Assembly (NCBI RefSeq): GCF_018139625.1
Contig: NZ_JAGSOH010000054.1
Coordinates: forward strand, 1 to 46,563
Reading direction: 5' to 3'
DNA from: Actinospica acidithermotolerans
GTDB taxonomy: Bacteria; Actinomycetota; Actinomycetes; Streptomycetales; Catenulisporaceae
DNA length: 46,563 nucleotides
Position 1 is the first letter of the stretch; the number at the start of each line of letters is the position of its first letter. Below the pieces are notes generated by a model. That model was given only the letters and a program-made list of their open reading frames with translations. It was not told the DNA's origin and searched no databases. A program made the position numbers and the translations under genes. Shown here one piece after another: positions 27,235 to 37,505 of this stretch.

Positions 27235-28134
27235 ATGGGTGAGATGGAGGCCGTCGAGCGGCCGGATCTGGAGTTCGCGGACGGCGCGCTCTTCGACGCC
27301 GGGCCCGGCGTGGTCAAGCTGCCCGCCGCGCTCTCGCCCTCGCGCGCCGGGGATTTCCAGCAGTGCCCGCTGCTGTTCCGGCTGCGCGTGGTGGACAGGG
27401 TGCCGGAGCCGCCGAACGCCGCGGCGACCAAGGGCACGCTGGTGCACGCCGTGCTCGAGCGGCTCTTCGACCTGCCCGCGCCCCAGCGCACGCCGGGCGA
27501 GGCGGTGGAGATGCTGCGCCCGCAGTGGGAGCGGCTGCTGGCCGAGCGGCCCGAGCTCGGCGGGCTGTTCGCGGGCGAGCAGGAGCGCGCGGCCTGGCTC
27601 GCCGAGGCGGAGAAGCTGCTCGGCACCTACTTCACCCTCGAGGACCCGACCCGGCTCGAGCCGGCCAAGCGGGAACTGTTCGTCCGCGCCCCGATGGGCG
27701 AGGGGGACGACCGGCTGCTGCTGCGCGGTTTCGTGGACCGGCTGGACATCGCCCCGAACGGCATGCTGCGCGTGGTCGACTACAAGACCGGCAAGGCCCC
27801 GCCGCCCGGGTACGAGGAGAAGACCCTCTTCCAGATGAAGTTCTACGCCCTGGTGCTCTGGAAGGTGCGCGGCGTGGTGCCCAAGCGGCTGCAACTGCTT
27901 TTCCTGGGCAACGGCGAGGTGCTGACCTACGACCCGAGCGAGGCCGATCTGCTCGCCGCGGAGCGCAAGATCGCCGCGATCTGGTCGGCGATCCGCGCGG
28001 CGGCCGGGGCGAAGAAGTGGGATCCGAAGCCGTCGAAGCTGTGCGGCTGGTGCAGCTTCCGCGAGTTGTGCCCGGCGCAGGGCGGCGAGGTGCCGCCGGT
28101 GCCCGAGGTGCGGATCGTGCCGACGACGGCCTGA
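27235..28134 (+). CDS. RecB-family nuclease with Cas4-like Fe-S cysteines
   Basis: A 299-residue PD-(D/E)XK nuclease, annotated in relatives as a RecB-family exonuclease. The catalytic core is RGFVDRLDI ... LRVVDYKTGKAP, followed by the QMKFYALVLW helix. An N-terminal Cys (DFQQCPLLFRLR) and a C-terminal triplet CGWCSFRELCP give the four cysteines that bind a [4Fe-4S] cluster in Cas4/AddB-type enzymes. Expected activity is exonucleolytic processing of DNA ends. There is no helicase domain and no CRISPR array nearby. The ATG at 27235 is preceded by TAAGGT at 8 nt, suggesting a leaderless mRNA. A homologue sits beside trmI and the protease in M. tuberculosis as well. Confidence 0.9.
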   Translation: MGEMEAVERPDLEFADGALFDAGPGVVKLPAALSPSRAGDFQQCPLLFRLRVVDRVPEPPNAAATKGTLVHAVLERLFDLPAPQRTPGEAVEMLRPQWERLLAERPELGGLFAGEQERAAWLAEAEKLLGTYFTLEDPTRLEPAKRELFVRAPMGEGDDRLLLRGFVDRLDIAPNGMLRVVDYKTGKAPPPGYEEKTLFQMKFYALVLWKVRGVVPKRLQLLFLGNGEVLTYDPSEADLLAAERKIAAIWSAIRAAAGAKKWDPKPSKLCGWCSFRELCPAQGGEVPPVPEVRIVPTTA

Positions 28135-28138
28135 GGCC

Positions 28139-28180
28139 GGGCACCGCGCTCTCCCCCGCGCCTCGCACGCGGCGGTGCCC
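28139..28180. terminator. Possible bidirectional terminator hairpin
   Basis: A 9-bp stem (GGGCACCGC / GCGGTGCCC) closes a 24-nt loop between the convergent nuclease and EamA genes. The loop is long, so support is moderate. Confidence 0.45.
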
Positions 28181-28199
28181 AGGCGCGTCTTGCCCTGTC

Positions 28200-29039
28200 T
28201 CAGTGCGCGATGAGCAGGATGCCGAGGACGACGCCCGCCGAGGCGGCGATGCGCATCCGGCCGAAGCCCTCGTGCAGAACCAGCGCGCCGATGGCCGCGC
28301 CGATCAGGATGCTGGTTTCGCGCAGCGTGGCGACGGCGGCGAGATTTCCCTTGGTCTGCGCCCAGAGCACGAGTGTGTACGCGGTCAGCGAGATGACGCC
28401 GCCGCCGAGTCCGCGCGCGGTGTCGACGCGCAGCGAAGGTACGAACGCGCGGCGGCGGATCGCGGCGGTGACGCAGAGCACGATGACCGACTGCAGCAGG
28501 AAGATCCAGCAGGAGTAGCCGAGCACCGTGCCCGCCCTGCGCACGGCGACTCCGTCCACGACCGTGTAGCTCGCGATCGCGAGGCCGGTGCCGACCGCGG
28601 CGAGCACCGCCGGCAGGTCCTTGCGCGTCGGCAGGCCGTTGGACAGCGCCAGGGCGAGCAGCCCGGCCGAGACGACGCCGATGCCGACCGCCTCGAAACC
28701 CGACATCGGCTGCCCGACGACGAACGTGGCCACGAGCGCGACGACCAGCGGCGAGGTGCCGCGCGCGATCGGGTACATGCGGCCGAACTCGCCGAGCTTG
28801 TAGGCGAGCACCAGGCCGAACGAGTACAGCGCCTCGAGCAGCGTGGACGCCGCGATGTACGGCCAGACGGCCCGGTTCGGCGCCGGCAGGAACGGCAGGG
28901 CGGCCGCGCAGGTGAGGCCGGCGGCCGTCGCGATGAGCGTGATGGCGGCGAGCCGGTCCTTGGCGGTGTGCGCGAGGGCGTTCCAGAGCGCGTGCAGCAG
29001 CGCTGAGCCCAGAACCACGGCCACAACCATCGGCGTCAT
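28200..29039 (-). CDS. EamA-family (DMT superfamily) transporter
   Basis: A 279-residue membrane protein with ten predicted helices arranged as two EamA repeats (each about 135 residues). Segments such as LHALWNALAHTAKDR at the start, YPIARGTSPLVVALVATFVVGQ in the first repeat and ATLRETSILIGAAIGALVLHEGFG in the second are typical. Members export metabolites or take up nucleotide sugars and vitamins; the substrate here is not predictable. The ATG at 29039 is downstream of a 34-bp palindrome that may be an operator. TAGGTT on the minus strand at about 29047-29052 could be a -10. Confidence 0.88.
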   Translation of the reverse strand: MTPMVVAVVLGSALLHALWNALAHTAKDRLAAITLIATAAGLTCAAALPFLPAPNRAVWPYIAASTLLEALYSFGLVLAYKLGEFGRMYPIARGTSPLVVALVATFVVGQPMSGFEAVGIGVVSAGLLALALSNGLPTRKDLPAVLAAVGTGLAIASYTVVDGVAVRRAGTVLGYSCWIFLLQSVIVLCVTAAIRRRAFVPSLRVDTARGLGGGVISLTAYTLVLWAQTKGNLAAVATLRETSILIGAAIGALVLHEGFGRMRIAASAGVVLGILLIAH

Positions 29040-29069
29040 GCCCCAGAACCTAGCAACGCGCCTGACGGT

Positions 29070-29103
29070 GCGTCCACAACTTGTATGTACAAGTCGTGGA
29101 CGC
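29070..29103. promoter_or_regulatory. 34-bp near-perfect palindrome upstream of the EamA gene
   Basis: Two 16-bp arms separated by TG pair at all positions but one. The centre is ACTTGTA-TG-TACAAGT, and the outer arms are GCGTCCAC and GTGGACGC. The centre resembles GntR/HutC-type operators (TTGTAnnTACAA). On a leftward transcript the single mismatch becomes a G-U wobble, so a fully paired stem is also possible, 30 nt after the HAD gene stop. Operator or terminator cannot be separated by eye. Confidence 0.7.
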
Positions 29104-29133
29104 GGGGTGCCGCGGACCGGCGGGCGCCGCGGA

Positions 29134-29773
29134 TCAGAGCGCGCTCAGGTGCGCCAGCGTCACGCCGTCGAGCGAGGGCGCCTGCGTGATCCGCGGCAGG
29201 TCGGGCACCTCGACGGTCGGGTGCGGCACGGCCAGCACCCGGCAGCCCGCCGCCGAGCCGGCCGTGATGCCGATCCGCGAGTCCTCGATGACCACGCACT
29301 CGGCCGGATCCACGCCGAGCAGCCGGGCCGCGAGCAGGTAGGGCTCCGGGTGCGGCTTGCTGCGGGCCACGTCGTCGCCCGAGACCGTGTGCCGGAAGAA
29401 GTCGGCGCCGATCGCGCCGATGCACGCGTCGACGATCTGCCGGGACGAGGCCGAGACCAGGGCGGTGGGCATGCCCGCGGCCTGCAGCTCGGCCAGCAGC
29501 TCCTTGGCCCCGGGCAGCAGCTCGAAGCCCTGGGCGAGCTGCTCGACCATCGCGGCCTCGATCCTCTCGTTGAGCTCCTCCCAGGTCAGCGGGATGCCGC
29601 TGACCTCGACCAGGTACTTGCAGGAGACCTCGTTGGGCTGGCCGAGGACGTTGCCCCAGTGCTCGGGGCCGAGCTCGAAGCCGAACTCGGCCAGCAGCCT
29701 GACCTCGGTGTCGAACCAGACGGGTTCGGAGTCGATCAAGGTACCGTCCATGTCGAACAGTACGGCGGTCGGC

Positions 29774-29781
<8 letters not shown>
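29134..29781 (-). CDS. HAD hydrolase, beta-phosphoglucomutase-like
   Basis: A 215-residue subclass I HAD phosphatase. Motif I is LFDMDGTLIDSEP, followed by a small helical cap, then motif II VSASS, motif III with the Lys of RSKPHPEPY and motif IV IEDSRIG. This is the pattern of beta-phosphoglucomutase and sugar-phosphate phosphatase relatives. Its ATG (29781) overlaps the metH stop by 8 nt (ATGCCTGA), so it is translated from the metH mRNA. A function in repair or turnover of a metabolite linked to one-carbon metabolism is possible but not shown. Confidence 0.88.
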
Positions 29782-33256
<3,475 letters not shown>

Positions 33257-33440
33257 CACTGACCCTTCGGCTAGGCAAGGAGGCACGGAGAGGCGGGGGA
33301 AACCCGCTTACGCTCTAAGCGTACCGATCGGCCGCGACACGCCGGTCTTGTGTCCACAGGGCGTAGGCTGGGCATGCGCTTAGAGGCGCGGGCCGGACGG
33401 GTGCCGCCCGCGTACGACCGACGACGACGAGGAGGCACGG
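33257..33440. promoter_or_regulatory. Divergent control region of metH and the PAC2 gene
   Basis: The region contains a perfect 6-bp dyad, TACGCT-CTA-AGCGTA (33309-33323), whose leftward TACGCT also fits a -10 box for metH. Rightward, TAGGCT near 33365 could serve PAC2. No riboswitch-like conserved boxes are seen. Confidence 0.45.
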
Positions 33441-34373
33441 TTGATCGAGCTCGAGGAACTGCCCGAGCTGGTCGACCCGGTGATGATCGCGGCCTTCGAG
33501 GGCTGGAACGACGCCGCTGACGCGGCCTCGAACGCCGTGCGTCATCTGGCCGAGGTACTCGACGCCGACCTGTTCGGCGCGATGGACGCCGAGGACTACT
33601 ACGACTTCCAGGTCAACCGGCCGACCCTCGCGCTGGCCGAGGACGGCGAGCGCGAGCTGGTGTGGCCGACCACCCGGTTCTCGGTGGCCCGCGTTCCGGT
33701 CGCGGCGCACCAGGGATCGGGCGAGGACGAGGAGCGGGACGGGGACGGCGAGCCGAGGGTGCGCGACGTGGTCCTGGTGCACGGCATCGAGCCCAACATG
33801 CGCTGGCAGTCCTTCTCCGAGGAGCTGTTCGACCTGGCCAGGGACCTCGGCGTGAGCACCGTCGTGGTGCTCGGCGCGCTGCTCGCGGACGTGCCGCACA
33901 CCCGGCCGGTGCCGGTCAGCGGCTCCTCCGGCGATCCGGACCTGGCCTCGGCGCACGGCCTGGAGTCCCCGACGTACCAGGGCCCGACCGGGATCAACGG
34001 CGTGCTGCAGGAACTGGCCAGGCAGGAGGAGATCCCGCTGATCTCCTTCTGGGCCGCGGTGCCGCACTACGTGGCCCAGGCGCCCTGCCCGAAGGCCACC
34101 CTGGCCCTGATCCGGCGGCTGGAGGACGTGCTCGACCTGGCGATCCCGACCGGCGACCTGCCGCAGGAGGCGCAGGACTGGGAGTCCGGCGTGGACGAGC
34201 TGGCCGGCGAGGACTCGGAGGTGGCGGAGTACGTGCGCAGCCTCGAGGAGGCCAAGGACACCGCGGATCTGCCGGAGGCCAGCGGCGAGGCCATCGCCCT
34301 GGAGTTCGAGCGCTACCTGCGCCGGCACGAGCGCAGGCGGCGCGGCGGCGAGGACGGACCCGCCGCCCTCTGA
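33441..34373 (+). CDS. PAC2-family protein
   Basis: A 310-residue member of the PAC2 (proteasome assembly chaperone 2-like) superfamily. Marks are the N-terminal LPELVDPVMIAAFEGWNDAADAAS (spanning the first strand and helix), EDYYDFQVNRP, VLVHGIEPNMRWQSF, VVVLGALLADVPHTRPVPV and the closing SFWAAVPHYVAQAPCPKATLALI. A C-terminal helical, acidic tail follows. The family name comes from the eukaryotic chaperone; a proteasome role in actinobacteria is not established, though the Pup system lies 10 kb away. The start is TTG at 33441 with GAGGAGG about 5 nt upstream. It is divergent from metH, as in M. tuberculosis. Confidence 0.9.
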   Translation: MIELEELPELVDPVMIAAFEGWNDAADAASNAVRHLAEVLDADLFGAMDAEDYYDFQVNRPTLALAEDGERELVWPTTRFSVARVPVAAHQGSGEDEERDGDGEPRVRDVVLVHGIEPNMRWQSFSEELFDLARDLGVSTVVVLGALLADVPHTRPVPVSGSSGDPDLASAHGLESPTYQGPTGINGVLQELARQEEIPLISFWAAVPHYVAQAPCPKATLALIRRLEDVLDLAIPTGDLPQEAQDWESGVDELAGEDSEVAEYVRSLEEAKDTADLPEASGEAIALEFERYLRRHERRRRGGEDGPAAL

Positions 34374-34449
34374 CCCGCGGTTTCGCGCACTTCAGTCCGC
34401 TTTTCCGAGCCGGCTCGACCGGCACGGGAGGGCGGACTTTCCGCTTCTC

Positions 34450-34502
34450 TTGACGCAACCGATCGGCTGCCATAGTGTGGCAACTGTCAGGTTGCCATAG
34501 TG
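34450..34502 (+). promoter_or_regulatory. Promoter with overlapping ArsR-type operators
   Basis: TTGACG (34450-34455) and TAGTGT (34473-34478) are spaced by 17 bp. Two inverted repeats overlap the -10 and start region: TGCCA-N5-TGGCA (34468-34482) and TGGCAACtgtcagGTTGCCA (34478-34497). TGCCATAGTG is also present twice as a direct repeat (34468, 34493). The adjacent ArsR-family protein is the obvious repressor, so autoregulation is inferred. Confidence 0.8.
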
Positions 34503-34514
34503 GAGGAGGAAGTC

Positions 34515-34958
34515 ATGGGATTCCCCGACCGCATCGAGCGGACCATCGATCTCGAGCACCCGCCGGCCAAGGTCTGGGCGGCGCTCACCACCGCCGAGGG
34601 GCTCAGCGGCTGGTTCGGCCAGCAGGCGGCCATCGACCTGCGCCCGGGCGGCGAGGCGCGGATGTCCTTCGGCGAGGACTTCACCGCCCGGATGCGGGTG
34701 GAGCGGGTCGAGGCGCAGACCGTCTTCGGCTACACCTGGCACGTCTACGGGCTGCCGGACGAGGACCCGCGCCGCACCTACGTCGAGTTCACGCTCGAAC
34801 CGACCGCGACCGGAACCCGGCTCACCGTGGTCGAGTCGGGCTTCGCGCAGCTGCCCGACGACGAGCACGCCAAGGCGTTCCAGGGCAACAGGCAGGGCTG
34901 GGCGAGCGAGCTCGGCGAGCTGGTCGAGTACCTCGATGCCGCAGTTGCCGCGGTCTGA
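34515..34958 (+). CDS. SRPBCC/AHSA1-family protein
   Basis: A 147-residue START-like (AHSA1/SRPBCC) fold protein. Signature segments are RIERTIDLEHPPAKVWAALT at the start, GLSGWFGQ, FGYTWHVYG and the C-terminal helix GNRQGWASELGELVEYLD. Such proteins bind small hydrophobic ligands in a deep cavity and are often encoded next to ArsR regulators. The ATG at 34515 has GGAGGAGG about 6 nt upstream. The 3' end overlaps the ArsR gene by 23 nt, so the two are coupled. The ligand is unknown. Confidence 0.9.
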   Translation: MGFPDRIERTIDLEHPPAKVWAALTTAEGLSGWFGQQAAIDLRPGGEARMSFGEDFTARMRVERVEAQTVFGYTWHVYGLPDEDPRRTYVEFTLEPTATGTRLTVVESGFAQLPDDEHAKAFQGNRQGWASELGELVEYLDAAVAAV

Positions 34959-35286
34959 CGCCGAATCGATAGCCGAGCAGGTCTTCGTCGCGCTGGGCGA
35001 CCCGAGCCGGCGCGCGGTGCTCGCCGCGCTGGCCGCGGACGGGCCGTCCACCGTGACGGAGCTCGCCGCCCGGCTGCCGATCACCCGCCAGGCGATCGCC
35101 AAGCACCTGACGCTGCTCGCCGAGGCCGGCCTGGTGACCGCGGAGCCCGGCGAGCGGCGGCGGGTGCGCTACCGGCTGCACTCGGCCCCGATGCAGGTGG
35201 CGCAGCAGTTCCTGGCCGCGCTGGCGCGCGACTGGGACGGCCCGCTCGGCGCGCTCAAGCGCCACCTGGACGGCTCCGCCGACTGA
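34936..35286 (+). CDS. ArsR-family winged-helix repressor
   Basis: A 116-residue ArsR-type regulator. The winged helix is clear: VFVALGDPSRRAVLAALAAD, STVTELAARLPITRQAIAKHLTLL, then the wing GERRRVRYRLH. No cysteine pair for metal binding is present, so it belongs to the metal-independent group usually paired with SRPBCC proteins. It overlaps the SRPBCC gene and probably binds the dyads at 34468-34497. The ATG at 34936 lies inside the preceding gene. Confidence 0.92.
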   Translation: MPQLPRSDAESIAEQVFVALGDPSRRAVLAALAADGPSTVTELAARLPITRQAIAKHLTLLAEAGLVTAEPGERRRVRYRLHSAPMQVAQQFLAALARDWDGPLGALKRHLDGSAD

Positions 35287-35338
35287 TGCGCGGCGCTGGG
35301 GACGAGGATGGAATGGACACCTAGGAAGGAGCACGGAG

Positions 35339-36103
35339 ATGACCGCTCACCAGACGGGAACGCGCGAGGAATGGCTCACCGCGCGGCTTGAGCTGCTCGA
35401 CGCGGAGAAGGAGCTGACCCGGCGCGCCGACGAGCTCGCCAGGCGCCGGCAGGAGCTGCCCTGGGTCAGGGTGGACAAGGACTACCGCTTCGAGACCGCC
35501 GAGGGCCCCGCGTCGCTCGCCGACCTGTTCGGCGGCCGCTCGCAGCTCATGATCTATCACTTCATGTTCGGCCCCGACTACACGGCCGGGTGCCCGTCCT
35601 GCTCGTCGATCGCCGACGGCTTCAACGGCTTCGAGGTCCACCTCGCGAACCACGACGTCGCGCTCTGGGCCGTGTCCCGGGCGCCGTACCCCCAGCTCGC
35701 CGAATACCGGGCGCGGATGGGCTGGACCTTCCCGTGGGCCTCGTCGAACGGCAGCGACTTCAACTTCGACTTCGGCGTCGCGGTCACGAAGGAGGAGTGG
35801 GAATCCGGCCTGGCCCGGTACAACTTCGCCGACCAGGACCTGCGCCCCGGCACGGAGGAGGAGCAGCGCTCGCTCGACGGCTTCGCGCAGTCCATCGTCG
35901 ACACCGACTGGCAGACCTACCGGCGCGAGGGCCCCGGCATGAGCTCGTTCGCCCTCCAGGACGGGACCGTCTACCACACGTACTCGGCGTACTCCCGCGG
36001 CCTCGACGGCCTGTGGGGCATGTACCAGTGGCTCGACCGCGCCCCGCTCGGCCGCAACGAGGACGGCATGTGGTGGCGCCGCCACGACGAATACGCGAAG
36101 TAG
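35339..36103 (+). CDS. DUF899 (thioredoxin-like fold) protein
   Basis: A 254-residue DUF899 protein. The N-terminal helix EEWLTARLELLDAEKELTRRADELARRR is typical, followed by LPWVRVDKDYRFE and a thioredoxin-like core with MFGPDYTAGCPSCSS; Cys85 and Cys88 form a CPSC pair in the redox position. Later segments HDVALWAVSRAPYPQL and a C-terminal SRGLDGLWGMYQWLDRAP complete the family pattern. The function is unknown; a disulphide or peroxide role is inferred from fold only. AAGGAG precedes the ATG at 35339. The 52-nt gap after the ArsR gene suggests one transcript. Confidence 0.9.
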   Translation: MTAHQTGTREEWLTARLELLDAEKELTRRADELARRRQELPWVRVDKDYRFETAEGPASLADLFGGRSQLMIYHFMFGPDYTAGCPSCSSIADGFNGFEVHLANHDVALWAVSRAPYPQLAEYRARMGWTFPWASSNGSDFNFDFGVAVTKEEWESGLARYNFADQDLRPGTEEEQRSLDGFAQSIVDTDWQTYRREGPGMSSFALQDGTVYHTYSAYSRGLDGLWGMYQWLDRAPLGRNEDGMWWRRHDEYAK

Positions 36104-36116
36104 CCGGTCTGTAGCC

Positions 36117-36141
36117 GCTCATACGTGGGGCTCATACGTGG
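36117..36141. repeat. 12-bp tandem repeat after the DUF899 stop
   Basis: GCTCATACGTGG occurs at 36117-36128 and 36130-36141, a 13-nt period. It lies 14 nt after the stop codon and runs into the terminator stem. TAGCCG at the stop codon (36101) is also repeated at 36112. Confidence 0.85.
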
Positions 36142-36186
36142 AGGGATCGGACTCGCCCACGGGGGTGGCGAGTCCGATCCCTCCAC
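36138..36186. terminator. Strong bidirectional terminator between DUF899 and mshC
   Basis: A perfect 20-bp stem (beginning GTGGAGGGATCGG, 36138-36157 paired with 36167-36186) with a 9-nt loop. It serves the convergent DUF899 and mshC genes. Confidence 0.9.
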
Positions 36187-36220
36187 GGCGTCAGAACAGG
36201 GTCGGCGTCAGAACAGGGTC
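36187..36220. repeat. 17-bp tandem repeat at the mshC stop codon
   Basis: GGCGTCAGAACAGGGTC is present twice without a gap (36187-36203, 36204-36220). The second copy overlaps the mshC stop codon (36219-36221). Confidence 0.9.
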
Positions 36221-37469
36221 AGAGCGCGACGCCGAGCAGGGCGTCGAGGGCGCGGGACGCCAGGCCCGGCGCTCCGGGGTCGGCGACCGCGTCCGCGGCG
36301 GGGCCGGCGAGCACCGCGTCGGCCCACCTGTCCATGGCCGCCAGGGCGCCGGGGGCGTCGAGGTCGTCGGCCAGGCGCTCGCGCAGCTCGGCGAGCAGCG
36401 GGTCGGCGGACGGGGCGTCCGGGCGGCTGACGGCCTCGCGCCAGCGGGCGAGCCGCGCCTCGGCGCGCTCCAGGTCCTCGGCGTGCCACTCCCAGTCGGC
36501 GCGGTAGTGGTGGGCGAGCAGCGCCAGCCGGATCGCCATCGGGTCGTGGCCCTCGGCGCGCAGCTTGGAGACGAAGACGAGGTTGCCGCGCGACTTCGAC
36601 ATCTTCTCGCCGTCGAGACCGACCATGCCCGCGTGCACGTACGTGTACGCGAAGGGGCGCTCGCCGGTGACGACCTGCGCCTCGGCGGCGCCCATCTCGT
36701 GGTGCGGGAAGGACAGGTCGCTGCCGCCGCCCTGCACGTCGATGCCGGCGCCGAGGTACTCCAGCGCGATCGCGGCGCACTCGATGTGCCAGCCGGGGCG
36801 CCCCCTGCCCAGCGGCGTCTCCCAGGACGGCTCGCCGGGGCGCTCGGCCTGCCAGAGCAGGCAGTCCAGCGGGTGCCGCTTGCCCGGCCGGTCCGGGTCG
36901 CCGCCGCGCTCGCCGAAGATCTTCTCCCGCAGCGCCGGGTCCAGGTTGGAGACCGAGCCGAAGTCCGGCTCCGCGTGCACGTCGAAGTAGACATCCTCAT
37001 CGACGCGGTACGCGGCGCCCTGCTCGATCAGCCGCTGCACCAGCGCGACCACCAGGTCGATCGACTCGACCGCGCCGATGTAGCGGTACGGCGGCAGGAT
37101 CCGCAGCGCCGTCATGTCCTCGCGGAACAGCGCGGTCTCGCGCATCGCGAGCACCTGCCAGTCGTCCTGGTCCCGCTCGGCCCGCTCCAGCAGCGGGTCG
37201 TCGACGTCTGTGACGTTCTGCACGTACCGCACGTCGTACCCGGCGTCCAGCCAGGCCCGCTGCACGAGGTCGAAGGCCAGATAGGTCGCGGCGTGGCCGA
37301 GGTGGGTCGCGTCGTACGGCGTGATCCCGCAGACGTAGATCCGGGCCGGGCCGTCCGCGGCGGGACGCGCCGGGGTGGCGACCAGGCCGCCGGTCGAGGT
37401 GTCGAAAACCCGCGGCGACGCTCCGAGTCCGGGCAGCTTCGGCAGGTGGGTAGTAGGCCACGCATCCAT
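36219..37469 (-). CDS. mshC: MshC, cysteine:GlcN-Ins ligase of mycothiol synthesis
   Basis: MshC uses ATP to couple L-cysteine to glucosaminyl-inositol, the third enzymatic step of mycothiol synthesis. The 416-residue product is a class I cysteinyl-tRNA-synthetase relative lacking the anticodon domain. Motifs are [14 protein letters not shown] (residues 47-60, with the zinc Cys and HIGH equivalent), [22 protein letters not shown] and the KMSKS loop EKMSKSRGN (about 286-294). The [13 protein letters not shown] form separates it from CysS. The ATG at 37469 lies 7 nt after TAAGTT, so a leaderless start is likely. A broken tnpB ends 28 nt upstream. Confidence 0.95.
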   Translation of the reverse strand: MDAWPTTHLPKLPGLGASPRVFDTSTGGLVATPARPAADGPARIYVCGITPYDATHLGHAATYLAFDLVQRAWLDAGYDVRYVQNVTDVDDPLLERAERDQDDWQVLAMRETALFREDMTALRILPPYRYIGAVESIDLVVALVQRLIEQGAAYRVDEDVYFDVHAEPDFGSVSNLDPALREKIFGERGGDPDRPGKRHPLDCLLWQAERPGEPSWETPLGRGRPGWHIECAAIALEYLGAGIDVQGGGSDLSFPHHEMGAAEAQVVTGERPFAYTYVHAGMVGLDGEKMSKSRGNLVFVSKLRAEGHDPMAIRLALLAHHYRADWEWHAEDLERAEARLARWREAVSRPDAPSADPLLAELRERLADDLDAPGALAAMDRWADAVLAGPAADAVADPGAPGLASRALDALLGVAL

Positions 37470-37476
37470 GTCGTAT

Positions 37477-37505
37477 AACTTACCGTCCCTGTCTGATTCA
37501 GTGAA
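37477..37505 (-). promoter_or_regulatory. Candidate mshC promoter overlapping the tnpB stop
   Basis: On the minus strand, TTCACT (37505-37500) and TAAGTT (37482-37477) are spaced by 17 bp, and the ATG follows 7 nt later. The -35 hexamer lies within the final codons of the tnpB remnant and within a perfect dyad GATTCA-G-TGAATC (37495-37507). Confidence 0.55.

Noticed and set aside
27235-28134. Cas4 and a CRISPR system, because the nuclease has Cas4-like cysteines
   Set aside because: No cas genes or repeats are nearby. The position beside trmI matches a conserved housekeeping RecB-family gene.
33257-33440. Cobalamin or SAM riboswitch upstream of metH
   Set aside because: The divergent gap is only 184 nt and no B12-box-like or SAM-type conserved segments are visible.
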